Notes: generated by a model from the letters alone, not told the origin. 64,000 bases of DNA from Mucilaginibacter sp. PPCGB 2223 (GCF_001705515.1 NZ_MDJS01000005.1:1-64000); one strand, 5' to 3'; positions 7,246 through 16,984 are shown, counted from the first letter of the stretch. Numbers and translations are program-made.

Positions 7246-7926
7246 CTATAAGCGGTAAACCCTGAAGTTTTTAACCTCCTGCCGCGACCAGGTCGACCGG
7301 AAGCCGAAGTAGCCGTCGTTGAGCAGTTTGGCGTCGGCATACGTAAAATAACATTGCCCGTCAACCCAATAGCTGGTTGTACCATCCTTTACAATGATGC
7401 TGATATGATAGCTTTTATTGGCCTGCAGCAGGTGCGCAGCGTCGGTATACTCCTGTATCAGCGGCTTGGTTCCGTCGCCCAAATACTTGCGGAAGCGCGT
7501 GGTTTTATTGGTATTGCCGCCCATGCCGATGTAGTAAAGCGATAAGGCGTCGTAATCTTCCAGCTTACCTTTACGGGAAAATAAGCTGGCGTTGTTCGGG
7601 TCGGCAGCGCCCCAAAACTGGTTAAAGTCGGATAAGCGGTCGTTCTTGCCGGTATCCACCAAAACCCTGCGGTCGTACTCTATCCGGATGTTACCCTTAA
7701 GCCGCTGACTGAACCACACCGTTACGCCCTTGCGGGTGTTTAACACAAGTGCGCCATTTTGTGTATACACGCCCGAGTTGGGGGCAGGTTCCATCTCTAT
7801 TATCCAGTTAGCGGTATTAAGCGGCCGGGTAAAGTTATCACTGTAAAGCAATTGGCCGCCCTGCGCTTTAAGGATGGTTGCCGACGCCATAAACAGGCAA
7901 AACAATATACCGGGTTTTAATTTCAT
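7246..7926 (-). CDS. Exported concanavalin-fold protein (DUF6250-like)
   Basis: I take the ATG at 7926 (226 aa) because it gives a clean signal peptide, MKLKPGILFCLFMASATILK-AQ; a longer frame reaches 7989. The mature part has YSDNFTRPLNTANWIIE near its start and FWGAADPNN, YIGMGGNTNKTTRFRKY and GYFGFRSTWSRQEVKNFRVY later. That is the pattern of the beta-jelly-roll domain found beside polysaccharide lyases in Bacteroidota. It probably binds or cleaves a glycan in the periplasm or at the surface. No catalytic residue can be named, and no polysaccharide-utilisation genes sit next to it. Confidence 0.65.
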   Translation of the reverse strand: MKLKPGILFCLFMASATILKAQGGQLLYSDNFTRPLNTANWIIEMEPAPNSGVYTQNGALVLNTRKGVTVWFSQRLKGNIRIEYDRRVLVDTGKNDRLSDFNQFWGAADPNNASLFSRKGKLEDYDALSLYYIGMGGNTNKTTRFRKYLGDGTKPLIQEYTDAAHLLQANKSYHISIIVKDGTTSYWVDGQCYFTYADAKLLNDGYFGFRSTWSRQEVKNFRVYRL

Positions 7927-8094
7927 AGCGAAAAAATGTGTGCGATGGTTTATCAACCCAATCTTAGCAAAGTTTACCGGTAAGTGCATCCTGTGGTGTT
8001 ATGATAATTTTGTAATAAAGCGGCGACCGGTTGATTTTGCGCCATCCGAAACTTATATTTACACGTAGGTTAAACCCCATTTTGAACTATTGAC

Positions 8095-9246
8095 TTGAAA
8101 CGCTTTTTCGGGATACCTGTAGCCGAGCTGGAGGGCCGCAATTTCGGGCTCGACCTGTTTCGCTGCACGGCGGTTTTGCTGGTGTTAACATCGCATACGC
8201 TTTTGGGTTTTTTAAATACCGAATCGCTGCGGGCGTTTACCTTTTACCTGGGCAGCGCCGGCGTCGACCTGTTTTTTGTACTGAGCGGGTTTTTAATCGG
8301 TACCATCCTGATCAGGATACACAACAGGGAAACAGTCACCACTCTAAGCAGCATCAAAGGTTTTTGGGTGCGGCGCTGGTTCCGTACGCTGCCCAATTAC
8401 CTGCTGGTTTTTGTTATCTATATCCTATTCTTTAAATTCTACAGCTTATACATCCCGTACCATAAACTGCCGCTTTACCTCACCTTTTTACAGAATGCCT
8501 TTATCCACAACGAGTGGTTTTACGGCGTGGCCTGGTCGTTAAGTGTTGAGGAGTGGTTTTACCTGTTGTTTCCGCTGGTGCTCTTACTTGCGCAGCACTT
8601 TTTTTTAAAGAGTAAGATGCGGATTGTAGTGATATCGGTATTCTGCTTTTTAACCGCCTGCCTGCTGCTGCGCATCATGGTATCGTTAAGCACGCACCAC
8701 GAGTGGGACGATGGCTTCCGCAAGCAAATGCCGCTGCGCTTGGATAGCATTGCCATCGGGGTGCTGGCCGCCGTGATCAAGTTTTATTACCAGGATTTCT
8801 GGCTCAACAATAAAAACAAACTGGTCATCGCGGGCACCTGCCTGCTCACCGTTTTAACAGCCGAAATGTACCACAGCCTGTTAAAAAACAACACCATTTA
8901 CGGCAACCTGTTCATGAATACGGTGTACTTTACGCTGTTCAGCCTGGCGCTGGCTATGCTGCTGCCCTTTGTACACGGCATCAGGTTGCGCCAGTTTAAA
9001 TACCTGCGTTACAGCATTACCTATATCAGCCTCATTTCGTATTCCATTTATCTTATCCACCCGCTTTTCAGCTACCTGGTATCGCATTATTTAGGCGGCC
9101 GTTTAGGCGCCTGGTGGCTGATGGGCATATTATGGGTTTGCGTTTTTATCAGCTCATCGCTCATCTACAACCTCTTCGAAAAAAGGATCACCGCCCTGCG
9201 CGGGCGCTTTGCCGAAGCAAAAGAAGCAGCTCCGGTTTTAAGCTAA
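8095..9246 (+). CDS. Membrane acyltransferase, family 3 (OafA/YrhL type)
   Basis: A 383-aa integral membrane protein. LDLFRCTAVLLVLTSHTLLG (19-38) carries the conserved His of acyltransferase-3 enzymes, and GSAGVDLFFVLSGFLIGTIL (53-72) is the second family signature. About ten hydrophobic segments follow. These enzymes move acetyl or other acyl groups to surface sugars or lipids. The only start that keeps the N-terminal motif is TTG at 8095. The last nine bases overlap the end of the convergent NRPS gene. Confidence 0.85.
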   Translation: MKRFFGIPVAELEGRNFGLDLFRCTAVLLVLTSHTLLGFLNTESLRAFTFYLGSAGVDLFFVLSGFLIGTILIRIHNRETVTTLSSIKGFWVRRWFRTLPNYLLVFVIYILFFKFYSLYIPYHKLPLYLTFLQNAFIHNEWFYGVAWSLSVEEWFYLLFPLVLLLAQHFFLKSKMRIVVISVFCFLTACLLLRIMVSLSTHHEWDDGFRKQMPLRLDSIAIGVLAAVIKFYYQDFWLNNKNKLVIAGTCLLTVLTAEMYHSLLKNNTIYGNLFMNTVYFTLFSLALAMLLPFVHGIRLRQFKYLRYSITYISLISYSIYLIHPLFSYLVSHYLGGRLGAWWLMGILWVCVFISSSLIYNLFEKRITALRGRFAEAKEAAPVLS

Positions 9247-11934
9247 GGCCAGGTTATCTATCAGGTAATTTACAAAAAACAAAAACAGGTACCCTTTGGC
9301 CACCTCGTCTAAAACACGCTGCAGTATTTTGGCAAACTGCTTATCATGCGGTGGCAGCAGCATAATCTTGTGGTCGCCGGGCACATCGTTTACCACAACA
9401 CCTTTTTGTGCGATTTTGCCCCAGCCCAGGGTTTTAAAATCATCCACAAAATAAACCCTTGTTTTCGCCCTGAATAAAAATATCTTTCCGTTGTACGGGG
9501 TAACTTTATAATTGGCAACGGCCGTACGCAACTTTTCAACCAGTTTGCCCATAAAATCGGGGATACCTTCGAGGTAGCTCCCTTTAAAGCTTTTCTCTTT
9601 CTCAAAAAGCTCCCGCGTTTTTAAGCTGATCATTTTGGCCTGGTATGCCACGGTAGCGCCAGGGTCGGCAAATAACGATTTAATAACAAACAGCGCTTTA
9701 GGGAACTGCCTTTTGATCTTGCTGAAGATCCGCGCTGCCTTCGTATCCCCATCCGATGGCTTCAGGTTGGTATCGATCATCCCGAGCAGCTTAACTTCTT
9801 TGCCTTGTGCTTCCAGTTGCTTTACCATCTCGATGGCGATATGGCCGCCCAGCGAGTAGCCTACGATAGCATACGGGCCGCTGGGGTTATCGGCCAGTAT
9901 TTCGCTGTTATAGTGCGCGGCTATCTCCTCAATGGTATCCAGCTGCTCGTCGAAGCCGTTCAGGCCCAGCGATTGCAGGCCGTAAACCGGTTGCTCCGGA
10001 TCGAGATGATTGGCCAGGCCGTTAAATACCAGCAGGTTCAGCCCTTCGCCATGGATCAGGTATAACGGTGTTTTTTTACCGCCTTCTTTGATCTTCACAA
10101 GCGATTTCCAAGCCGTTGTTTTGTCTTTATCATCAACCCAGGCCGCCAGTTGCTGTATGGTAGGATGATCAAACAGCAGCGCTATCGGCAGGCGCTGCCC
10201 GGTTAACTTTTCAAACTCAACCATAACCTGTACGGCAACCATCGAGTGCCCGCCCAGGTCGAAAAAGTTATCCGCGGTGCTGATGTTTTTTACCGCAAGG
10301 TATTTTGCCCATAACGCGGTGAGCATCCGTTCGGTTTCGGTAACGGGCGCTATGATATCCCCAACCGAAGCATGCGCCTCAATTACAGGCTTTGGCAGCG
10401 CTTTCCTGTCTATCTTGCCATTGGGCGTTAAAGGCAATTCTTTAATGATCACGTAAAAATGCGGCAGCATATAATCGGGCAGTTTGCCGCGCAGCGCATC
10501 CGTCCAAACAGCAGTATATTCATCCTGGCTTATTTTTAACGTATCATCCTTCAACTGCACATAGGCTACCAAACGCTGGTTGTCGAGCTCGTCGGTATGC
10601 ACCACAACCACCGCCTCGTTCACATTCTCCAGTTTAGACAGGTTATGCTCAATCTCTTCAGTTTCGATACGGAACCCGCGTATCTTAACCTGGTGGTCTA
10701 TCCTGCCGAGGCACAATACATCGCCGTTGGCTACTATCTTGCCTAAATCGCCCGTGCGGTAAATCCTGTAGTTGCTGTCGCCGTCGTCAGGATAGCGTAT
10801 AAACTTTTCGTCGGTTAGTTCGGGGCGGTTATAATAACCCCTGGCAAGCCCGGCGCCGCCTATGCATATTTCGCCTACCTCGCCCGGCCTTACCGGCTTC
10901 AGCTGTTCGTTTAAAATATAGATCTGGGTACTGTTTACCGGCTTGCCTATGGTAATGTCTTCGGCCGTCGTGGTAACCTGTTTGATGATCGAATAAATAG
11001 TGGTTTCGGTTGGCCCGTACATGTTCCACAGTTCCGGGCACACGGCCAGCAGGCTGCCGGCTAACTTTTTGGTCATCGGTTCGCCGCCGCAAAACACCCT
11101 TACGGGCAACGGCTCATCCCAACCCCCTGCAACAACCATCCGCCAGGTGTATGGCGTGGCCTGCATAATGGTTACCTTCTCTTTTTTCAGGGTATCGAGC
11201 AATAGGCGTCCGTCCTTCACCGCTTCGGGGTCGGCTACGATGAGCAGCGCCCCCGATACCAGCGGCAAAAACAGCTCCACTACCGACATATCGAACGAAA
11301 TGGTGGTAACGGCCAGTAAAATATCGTTATGGCTTACGCCCGGCGTAGTTTGCAGACTGTATAAAAGGTTGATCAGGTTTTGGTGGCTGATCTGTACCCC
11401 TTTGGGCAAACCTGTCGAGCCGGATGTGTATAAAATATACACCAGGTCGGTACCCTTTACCTTAACGGCGGGATCATCGATACCAAAAGCGGCCGATTGC
11501 GCCAGGGCGTCGTCAATAAATAATTTGCCGGTTTCTGTTTCAAACAGGCCGGCATATTGTTTTGATGTAATGAGCAGGTTGGCTTCCGAATCGGCCAGCA
11601 TAAAGTTCAGCCGGTCGGCCGGGAAATTTGGGTCGAGCGGCACATAAGCTGCGCCTGCTTTAACTATGGCCAGCAAACAGATCACCATTTTGTCCGAACG
11701 GTCCAGGGCTACGCCAACCCTATCGCCAACCTTAATATTTTGGCTGATAAGCAACGCGGCGAGCTGGTTAACCTGCTGATTTAAGTTTTTATAGGTAAGG
11801 GTCGAATCCTTAAATTTAACAGCTAAGCGATCGGGCGATTGATGAGCCTGCTCACTTATTAAATTACCAAGGGCCTCAGGGATTGGGTACTCAGCTATAG
11901 TATTCAAAATTTTTTTACAGTATTGCAAAAACAA
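9238..11934 (-). CDS. Stand-alone NRPS module: adenylation, carrier, thioesterase
   Basis: Up to 898 aa. The adenylation domain (about 15-510) has YILYTSGSTGLPKGV, the core ISFDMSVVELF, NMYGPTETTIY, YRTGDLGK and NGKIDRKALP. A peptidyl-carrier domain (about 530-600) carries the phosphopantetheine site FFDLGGHSM. A thioesterase (about 620-890) carries GYSLGG. There is no condensation domain, so alone it could activate, load and release or dimerise one amino acid or aryl acid. By comparison with GrsA the pocket reads roughly D, M, V, Y, F, G, M, I, Y, from which I predict no substrate. The start is uncertain: TTG at 11934 is the longest, but TTG at 11907 also fits; there is no ATG. No tailoring or transport genes adjoin it. 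Confidence 0.87.
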   Translation of the reverse strand: MFLQYCKKILNTIAEYPIPEALGNLISEQAHQSPDRLAVKFKDSTLTYKNLNQQVNQLAALLISQNIKVGDRVGVALDRSDKMVICLLAIVKAGAAYVPLDPNFPADRLNFMLADSEANLLITSKQYAGLFETETGKLFIDDALAQSAAFGIDDPAVKVKGTDLVYILYTSGSTGLPKGVQISHQNLINLLYSLQTTPGVSHNDILLAVTTISFDMSVVELFLPLVSGALLIVADPEAVKDGRLLLDTLKKEKVTIMQATPYTWRMVVAGGWDEPLPVRVFCGGEPMTKKLAGSLLAVCPELWNMYGPTETTIYSIIKQVTTTAEDITIGKPVNSTQIYILNEQLKPVRPGEVGEICIGGAGLARGYYNRPELTDEKFIRYPDDGDSNYRIYRTGDLGKIVANGDVLCLGRIDHQVKIRGFRIETEEIEHNLSKLENVNEAVVVVHTDELDNQRLVAYVQLKDDTLKISQDEYTAVWTDALRGKLPDYMLPHFYVIIKELPLTPNGKIDRKALPKPVIEAHASVGDIIAPVTETERMLTALWAKYLAVKNISTADNFFDLGGHSMVAVQVMVEFEKLTGQRLPIALLFDHPTIQQLAAWVDDKDKTTAWKSLVKIKEGGKKTPLYLIHGEGLNLLVFNGLANHLDPEQPVYGLQSLGLNGFDEQLDTIEEIAAHYNSEILADNPSGPYAIVGYSLGGHIAIEMVKQLEAQGKEVKLLGMIDTNLKPSDGDTKAARIFSKIKRQFPKALFVIKSLFADPGATVAYQAKMISLKTRELFEKEKSFKGSYLEGIPDFMGKLVEKLRTAVANYKVTPYNGKIFLFRAKTRVYFVDDFKTLGWGKIAQKGVVVNDVPGDHKIMLLPPHDKQFAKILQRVLDEVAKGYLFLFFVNYLIDNLALA

Positions 11935-12173
11935 TGCAATAAGCCTGCCACAGGGCCCAACAAATTGCGCTCTTTTTAAATATGGTTAACTACGTTTAAA
12001 AATAAATGGGCTGTTTAGCCACCCATTCAATTAAGGTATGCGAAAAATATAGATAATTCTTTAAACAAAAAAGCTTAACAGTTAAATAAGCGCCGTTTTA
12101 TTAAATGGTATTTAATTTGTTACCTATTTTGATTAAGGGTCGTATTAAATATTCTCCCAAAAAAATATCAGCA

Positions 12174-13031
12174 TTAACCAGCCTTTGTTTTGGCAGCCAA
12201 ATCATCAAGCGCATCCATTACTGTGGTATCAACTCCGGGGTCAAATTTCCGGGCATAAAACTTCCCCGAGGCGGTCAGTATTTCCACATCGGCCAGGGTG
12301 AGGGTATGCGGGCGTGAGTCGCCGCGCTTAAAACGGATATACCGCAGGTGATCGTTTACGACACTGTCCCGTAAGGGCGAATTGAGCAATATCGTCTGGA
12401 AGATCAGCTCATCGGCAGCCCAGGTGAGCTTAAAAAAACGCTGTATTTTGGGGTAAGCTTTTAAATAATCGATGCAAAATTTTGCGCCAGCCGGCGTAAT
12501 GGTAAACCATTGCGAGCGGCCGTATATTTGCAGCCCGGCGGGTAATTTCCGGGCCGGTAAAAACCGGTTTGCCAGTATCTGCAGCTGATGTTTACCCGGT
12601 ATCGCAAAATCGCCGAAGTTATGTTTCTGCAGTCGCGATACGGGCTCGTCCCAGTCCTGCGGGATGGCAAAATAGCGCATAAAGCTTTTATCCGCATTGG
12701 CGAATAAGAATTGCTGGATCTCCCCGGCGCTTTTCAGCGGATAATCCTGCCCGCTCAGCAGGTTAATGTGGCTGTATTGCTTCCCGGTTGCCAGGATCTC
12801 GTCAAAACCGTTCAGCTCGGCTTCTATCATACTGTAATTGCCCCAGAAAACCGACACCCGGTTACGGATGAAGAACACGTTGCCGATATCAGCAAGGCTT
12901 TCAAATCCGGCCATATCGGTTTTAGCATCCAAATGGATGTATACATCCGCGCCGGCATGGTGCAGCCTGTTTATTAAACGCCTGGTTTGCTGCGGATCGT
13001 TGTGGATGAGCAATAAATGGGCTAACCTCAT
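12174..13031 (-). CDS. Core-2/I-branching type glycosyltransferase (GT14)
   Basis: A 285-aa protein without signal peptide. MRLAHLLLIHNDPQQTRRLI starts the nucleotide-binding fold; VYIHLDAKTD (30-39), FWGNYSMIEAEL and INLLSGQDYPLKS are classic GT14 signatures. AADELIFQTILLNSP supplies the acidic residue of the acceptor site. The family transfers N-acetylglucosamine or xylose onto sugar chains, so a role in surface polysaccharide is likely. About 240 bases of AT-rich spacer separate it from the NRPS gene on the same strand. Confidence 0.85.
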   Translation of the reverse strand: MRLAHLLLIHNDPQQTRRLINRLHHAGADVYIHLDAKTDMAGFESLADIGNVFFIRNRVSVFWGNYSMIEAELNGFDEILATGKQYSHINLLSGQDYPLKSAGEIQQFLFANADKSFMRYFAIPQDWDEPVSRLQKHNFGDFAIPGKHQLQILANRFLPARKLPAGLQIYGRSQWFTITPAGAKFCIDYLKAYPKIQRFFKLTWAADELIFQTILLNSPLRDSVVNDHLRYIRFKRGDSRPHTLTLADVEILTASGKFYARKFDPGVDTTVMDALDDLAAKTKAG

Positions 13032-13149
13032 GCAAAATTCTGTTTCAGTAAAAATATAAATATCCGGCTCATATTTACCCGCGCAAGCGTTATTTGCAAA
13101 ATAAATCTACTTTTGGCAATCATACCGCGCAGTTTTGCGTTATAACATT

Positions 13150-13647
13150 ATGGAAAGATCAACGGGCAAATACATCAAGCTATTTATTTTAGTCGCGATA
13201 GCGGGCATGCTCAGCAGCTGCGGCAAACCAAAAGCGCTTAAAATAGGCGATATACATAACATCAGCGTAAAAAGCATCAGCTTAAGCGGCGTCGAACTCG
13301 AAGCTGTGGTGCCGGTACAAAACCTCAACGGCTATAACATCACCGCAAAGGAAGCCGAAATGGATGTACTGGCCGATAACCGGGTGGTAGCGCACATTAC
13401 GCAAACTTCGCCGCCGGTGGTTATCCAGGGCAACAGCTCTGCCGATCATACCGTAAGCGTTAAGATCAACCTGCTGCACCCCGGCGAAATATTATCCCTG
13501 TCGAACCTGTTTTCGGGCAAAAGCGCGCTCAATGTGGATGGTACCATTAAACTCAGTTCGTTTGTTTTCAGCAAAACGGTGGTGGTGCACCAAACCAATG
13601 TGCAGGAGTATTTCAAGCCTATTTTCGAAGGTATTCGCTTAAACTAA
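13150..13647 (+). CDS. LEA type 2 (WHy-domain) lipoprotein
   Basis: A 165-aa lipoprotein starting at ATG 13150; a TTG five codons upstream is less likely. The signal is KLFILVAIAGMLSSC with a lipobox LSSC. The mature region from residue 45, with VPVQNLNGYNITAKEAEMDV and DHTVSVKINLL, matches the immunoglobulin-like LEA14/WHy fold linked to desiccation stress and outer-membrane maintenance. A TACTTTTG box at 13108-13115 may be its -7 promoter element. Confidence 0.7.
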   Translation: MERSTGKYIKLFILVAIAGMLSSCGKPKALKIGDIHNISVKSISLSGVELEAVVPVQNLNGYNITAKEAEMDVLADNRVVAHITQTSPPVVIQGNSSADHTVSVKINLLHPGEILSLSNLFSGKSALNVDGTIKLSSFVFSKTVVVHQTNVQEYFKPIFEGIRLN

Positions 13648-13774
13648 TTGTTTTTGCCCATCTTTTTACAGACATTTGAAATGTACTAAGGGGGTGATGG
13701 TGTACCACCTATTTGAACCGCTGCAAAAGCTGATGACGCCTGCCAAATAAATTTATTTATTTTACAGGTGTATT

Positions 13775-15088
13775 ATGCTTAAACCCGAACTAACAAACCG
13801 CAACTTCCTGATCAGGTATATTACCCATCGTATTTTACTGGTTATACCCGTTGCCGCAGCCATTGGCAGTATGGTTGCGTTGTTTTTATGGTTACTTAGC
13901 CGGGCCATCCATTATCGCTTCCAGCATACCTGGTTGTTGTATTGTTTACCCTTAGCGGGGATAGCGATCCATTTTGCTTATAAACTTTATGGCAAATCGG
14001 CCGAAAAGGGCAATAACCTCATCATCGATGAGATACACCGCCCCGGCGCGGGTGTGCCTAAACGCATGGCGCCGCTTATTTTGGTTACCACGGTCGTCAC
14101 CCACCTGTTCGGCGGCTCGGCCGGGCGCGAGGGCACGGCAGTACAGATCGGCGGCAGCGTGGCACACTTTTTTGCCGACCTGTTTAAACTCGACCCGGTA
14201 GAAATGCGCACCATGCTTACTGCCGGGATTGCGGCAGGTTTCGGGGCCGTTTTTGGAACGCCTTTAACCGGCGCCATCTTCGCTGTCGAGGTTTTAACGC
14301 TCAACCGGGTGCATTACTCGTACCTGCTGCCCTGCCTGGTGGCAGGCTATACCGGCGATGTAACCGTTTCGGCCTGGCACATCAAACACACACCTTACCA
14401 TATCGATTATGTAGCGGCCGGGCATTACTTTGACGCGGCCGGCATCAGCGGTACCCTGCTGCTGTTTGTTAAAGTAGTTTTTGCCGCCATTTTGTTCGGC
14501 ACAGCCAGCATTGCTTTCGCGGAAGTCACACACCGCATTAAAAAATTCTTTTTAAAACTCATCAGTATCACCTGGCTGATACCGGTATGCGGGGCGTTTA
14601 TCATCATCGGCTTAACATTAGCCTTAGGCAAACCCGATTATCTGAGCCTCGGCGTCGAACCCGAATACCCCGGCGCGGTAACCATCGTATCGGCATTTGC
14701 CCATGGCGGCGCCGGTATGCTCAGCTGGTTTTGGAAATTACTTTACACCGCCATCACCTTAGGCACGGGTTTTAAGGGCGGCGAGGTTACACCCCTGTTT
14801 TATATCGGCGCTACACTGGGTAATACTTTGGCCGGCTTTTTAAACGCCCCCGTCAGCCTGTTTGCAGCGCTGGGCTTTATCGCCGTGTTCTCGGGCGCCA
14901 CCAAAACGCCGGTGGCCTGCACTATAATGGGCGTAGAGTTGTTCGGGTCGGAACATGTGGTGTTTTTCGCTATTGCTTGCTTTGTAGCCTACCTGGCCAG
15001 CGGGCATTCGGGCATTTACCCTTCACAAAAAAACGGGGTCGGGCCGGCGGGATATTTTAAAATAAAGCTCGGCAGGTATAAATTATAA
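13775..15088 (+). CDS. CLC-family anion channel or antiporter, possibly fluoride type
   Basis: A 437-aa multi-helix protein. GGSAGREGTAVQIGG (113-127) holds the gating glutamate (Glu119). TLGTGFKGGEVTPLFYIGA is the second conserved pore segment. The usual GSGIP serine motif is not present; in its place is GVPKRMAP (93-100), the arrangement I associate with the fluoride-exporting CLC-F branch. That sub-assignment is inference from memory of the family. No fluoride riboswitch is visible in the 127 bases upstream. Confidence 0.8.
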   Translation: MLKPELTNRNFLIRYITHRILLVIPVAAAIGSMVALFLWLLSRAIHYRFQHTWLLYCLPLAGIAIHFAYKLYGKSAEKGNNLIIDEIHRPGAGVPKRMAPLILVTTVVTHLFGGSAGREGTAVQIGGSVAHFFADLFKLDPVEMRTMLTAGIAAGFGAVFGTPLTGAIFAVEVLTLNRVHYSYLLPCLVAGYTGDVTVSAWHIKHTPYHIDYVAAGHYFDAAGISGTLLLFVKVVFAAILFGTASIAFAEVTHRIKKFFLKLISITWLIPVCGAFIIIGLTLALGKPDYLSLGVEPEYPGAVTIVSAFAHGGAGMLSWFWKLLYTAITLGTGFKGGEVTPLFYIGATLGNTLAGFLNAPVSLFAALGFIAVFSGATKTPVACTIMGVELFGSEHVVFFAIACFVAYLASGHSGIYPSQKNGVGPAGYFKIKLGRYKL

Positions 15089-15146
15089 GCTATTTAAAAC
15101 ATATTGGCTGTGTATTGTTATATCAGTAACCTAACGTAACACAGCC

Positions 15147-15620
15147 ATGAAATTTCAAAGGATACTGATAGGCATCGACGAGAGCAGATACTCCGAAAAT
15201 GCCGCCGAATATGGTTTTGCACTTGCCCGCACTTACCACGCACAGGTGGGCCTGGTCCACATAACCGAACCCGTTGTGCTGACACAGCCAACCGACCCGG
15301 GTATCGTCGGTTCGATCATCCCTACCTTAGGTGCTGATGAGCCCGAATTATTAAATATTCAGCAGGAATATTCAGGCAAGCTGATCGAAAACACGATTAA
15401 AAGGTTTGGAGATGACCTGCAGATCACCCAATTTAACGAATTTGGCTCCACAGCCGATACCATCCTCGAATGCATAGCTAAGTTTAATGCCGACCTGGTC
15501 GTGCTGGGCACCCATAGCCGAACCGGCCTCGATCGCTTTTTTATGGGCAGCGTTGCCGAAGACGTGGTGCGCCACTCGCCGGTAGCTGTATTGGTAGTGC
15601 CGTTAAAAGAGGAGAAGTAA
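15147..15620 (+). CDS. Universal stress protein, UspA family
   Basis: A 157-aa cytosolic protein. MKFQRILIGIDESRYSENAA opens the fold, and GTHSRTGLDRFFMGSVAEDV (132-151) carries the G-x2-G-x9-G-[S/T] ATP-binding pattern, so it is likely an ATP-binding type. It follows the CLC gene by 58 bases on the same strand and may be co-transcribed. A long imperfect palindrome begins right after its stop codon. Confidence 0.88.
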   Translation: MKFQRILIGIDESRYSENAAEYGFALARTYHAQVGLVHITEPVVLTQPTDPGIVGSIIPTLGADEPELLNIQQEYSGKLIENTIKRFGDDLQITQFNEFGSTADTILECIAKFNADLVVLGTHSRTGLDRFFMGSVAEDVVRHSPVAVLVVPLKEEK

Positions 15621-15692
15621 GCTCGCGCAAAGGCGCACAAGGCGCTAAGATAGATTCAGGACACTTTGCGTCTTCGCGCCTCTGCGTGCCCT
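15621..15692. repeat. Word-like palindrome between convergent genes
   Basis: The left arm reads roughly GCGCAAAGGCGCACAAGG and the right arm CTTCGCGCCTCTGCGTGCC; reversed, the arms agree at roughly three quarters of positions. The right arm runs into the 3' end of serB at 15692. It probably folds at the end of both transcripts and may act as a two-way terminator or mRNA-end stabiliser. Confidence 0.55.
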
Positions 15693-16984
15693 TAATACAG
15701 CAGCCTGAATTTAATGGTATGCGGTATCTTTTTCAGTTCGCTCAGCACCTGCTCGTCGTAACCGGCGTTTACATCGGTAATTACATAACCAATCTGTGCG
15801 TTGGTTACCAAAAACTCGCCGACAATGTTAATATCGTGCCCGGCAAACACTTCGTTGATCTTCGCCAAAATCCCCGGTACGTTTTTGTGGATATGGATCA
15901 GCCGGTGCGCGTTGTTTACACGCGGCGGCTGCAGCTCGGGGAAGTTACAGCTCAGGTGCGTTTTGCCCTCGTTCATAAAATCCATTACCCGGCGGGGTAA
16001 AAACTCAACATTACGCGGGTTGTGCCGCGGGTCGTCGAAAATAATGATACCTTGTTCACAGGCCGCCTCGGCCAGTTTGCGGCTTTGCACACGGCCAAAA
16101 CAACCGATCACCTTTAGCCTTGGGGCAGCAATAAGCTGCTCGGGCGTTGGCTGGTTCTCTTCATCGCAAAACAAAATGCCGGCTTCCTGCAGGTATTTAT
16201 CTTCGATGGTTTTACGCTCGCGGATGTTGTAGCCTTCCTTGTCGAGGTAGCTCAGCGCCTCATCGGCAACATTGCCCACCACCAAACATTTAATGCGGTT
16301 TTTAGGGTACGATATAGCCCGCGGAAAGTTGTTGAGGTACAAAAACTCATCAAAGCTCGGTGTAACGTGGTCGGCTTTTTCGGCTACCGATTTGCGCTCG
16401 ATATTCTCGGTAAACGCAAAAAAGGTATCGATCATCCCCGATTCTTTCAGCTGGAAATCAGAGTGCCCGTCGCCGATGCCGAATATCTCACCCGGCAGGT
16501 TGAGGTGTTTCAGCAGTTTAACCTTGCCGCCCTCCTGCGAAAGCGGGTTCTCCTTGTCATAACCAACAATATCGCCTTGTTCATCGAACACGAAGGTATT
16601 GGCGTAGATATTCTCTTTTTTGATGTGGTATTCGGTTACTACCGGGGTGATGAACTCCTTAAAGCCGCCCGAAACGATGAGCACCTTATCCTGGTGATCG
16701 CGGAAGAAAGTTTTATTGCGCGAGAACGATGCCGAAACCTTACGCCTTAAATGCCTGATGAGCAATTTTAAATGATCCTGGTTAGCTTTGAGCAGTTTTA
16801 CCCTTCCCTCCAAACTTTCGGCGAAAGACAGTTTGCCTTCCATGGCGGCATTGGTCAGGTCCTCAATTTGCCTGTATATCTTTTCCCTGTCGGGATGATC
16901 TTTTAACGATATGCGTGCCAGTTCGTCGAGCGCCTCAACCTGGGTAAAAGTGCTGTCGAAATCGATAATAAAATATGGGCTCAT
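15692..16984 (-). CDS. serB: Phosphoserine phosphatase fused to a SerA remnant and ACT domain
   Basis: A 430-aa protein. Residues 1-205 are a HAD-type phosphatase with the nucleophile motif DFDST (8-12), SGG (105-107) and GDGHSD (171-176), enough for hydrolysis of phosphoserine to serine. Residues about 225-345 resemble the first half of the 3-phosphoglycerate dehydrogenase substrate domain (RLKVIGCFGRVQSRKLAEAA, then IIIFDDPRHNPRNVEFLP) without the NAD-binding and catalytic parts. Residues about 355-430 are an ACT domain (HIHKNVPGILAKINEVF), a likely serine sensor. This suggests feedback control of the phosphatase. The architecture is known in Bacteroidota. Confidence 0.85.
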   Translation of the reverse strand: MSPYFIIDFDSTFTQVEALDELARISLKDHPDREKIYRQIEDLTNAAMEGKLSFAESLEGRVKLLKANQDHLKLLIRHLRRKVSASFSRNKTFFRDHQDKVLIVSGGFKEFITPVVTEYHIKKENIYANTFVFDEQGDIVGYDKENPLSQEGGKVKLLKHLNLPGEIFGIGDGHSDFQLKESGMIDTFFAFTENIERKSVAEKADHVTPSFDEFLYLNNFPRAISYPKNRIKCLVVGNVADEALSYLDKEGYNIRERKTIEDKYLQEAGILFCDEENQPTPEQLIAAPRLKVIGCFGRVQSRKLAEAACEQGIIIFDDPRHNPRNVEFLPRRVMDFMNEGKTHLSCNFPELQPPRVNNAHRLIHIHKNVPGILAKINEVFAGHDINIVGEFLVTNAQIGYVITDVNAGYDEQVLSELKKIPHTIKFRLLY

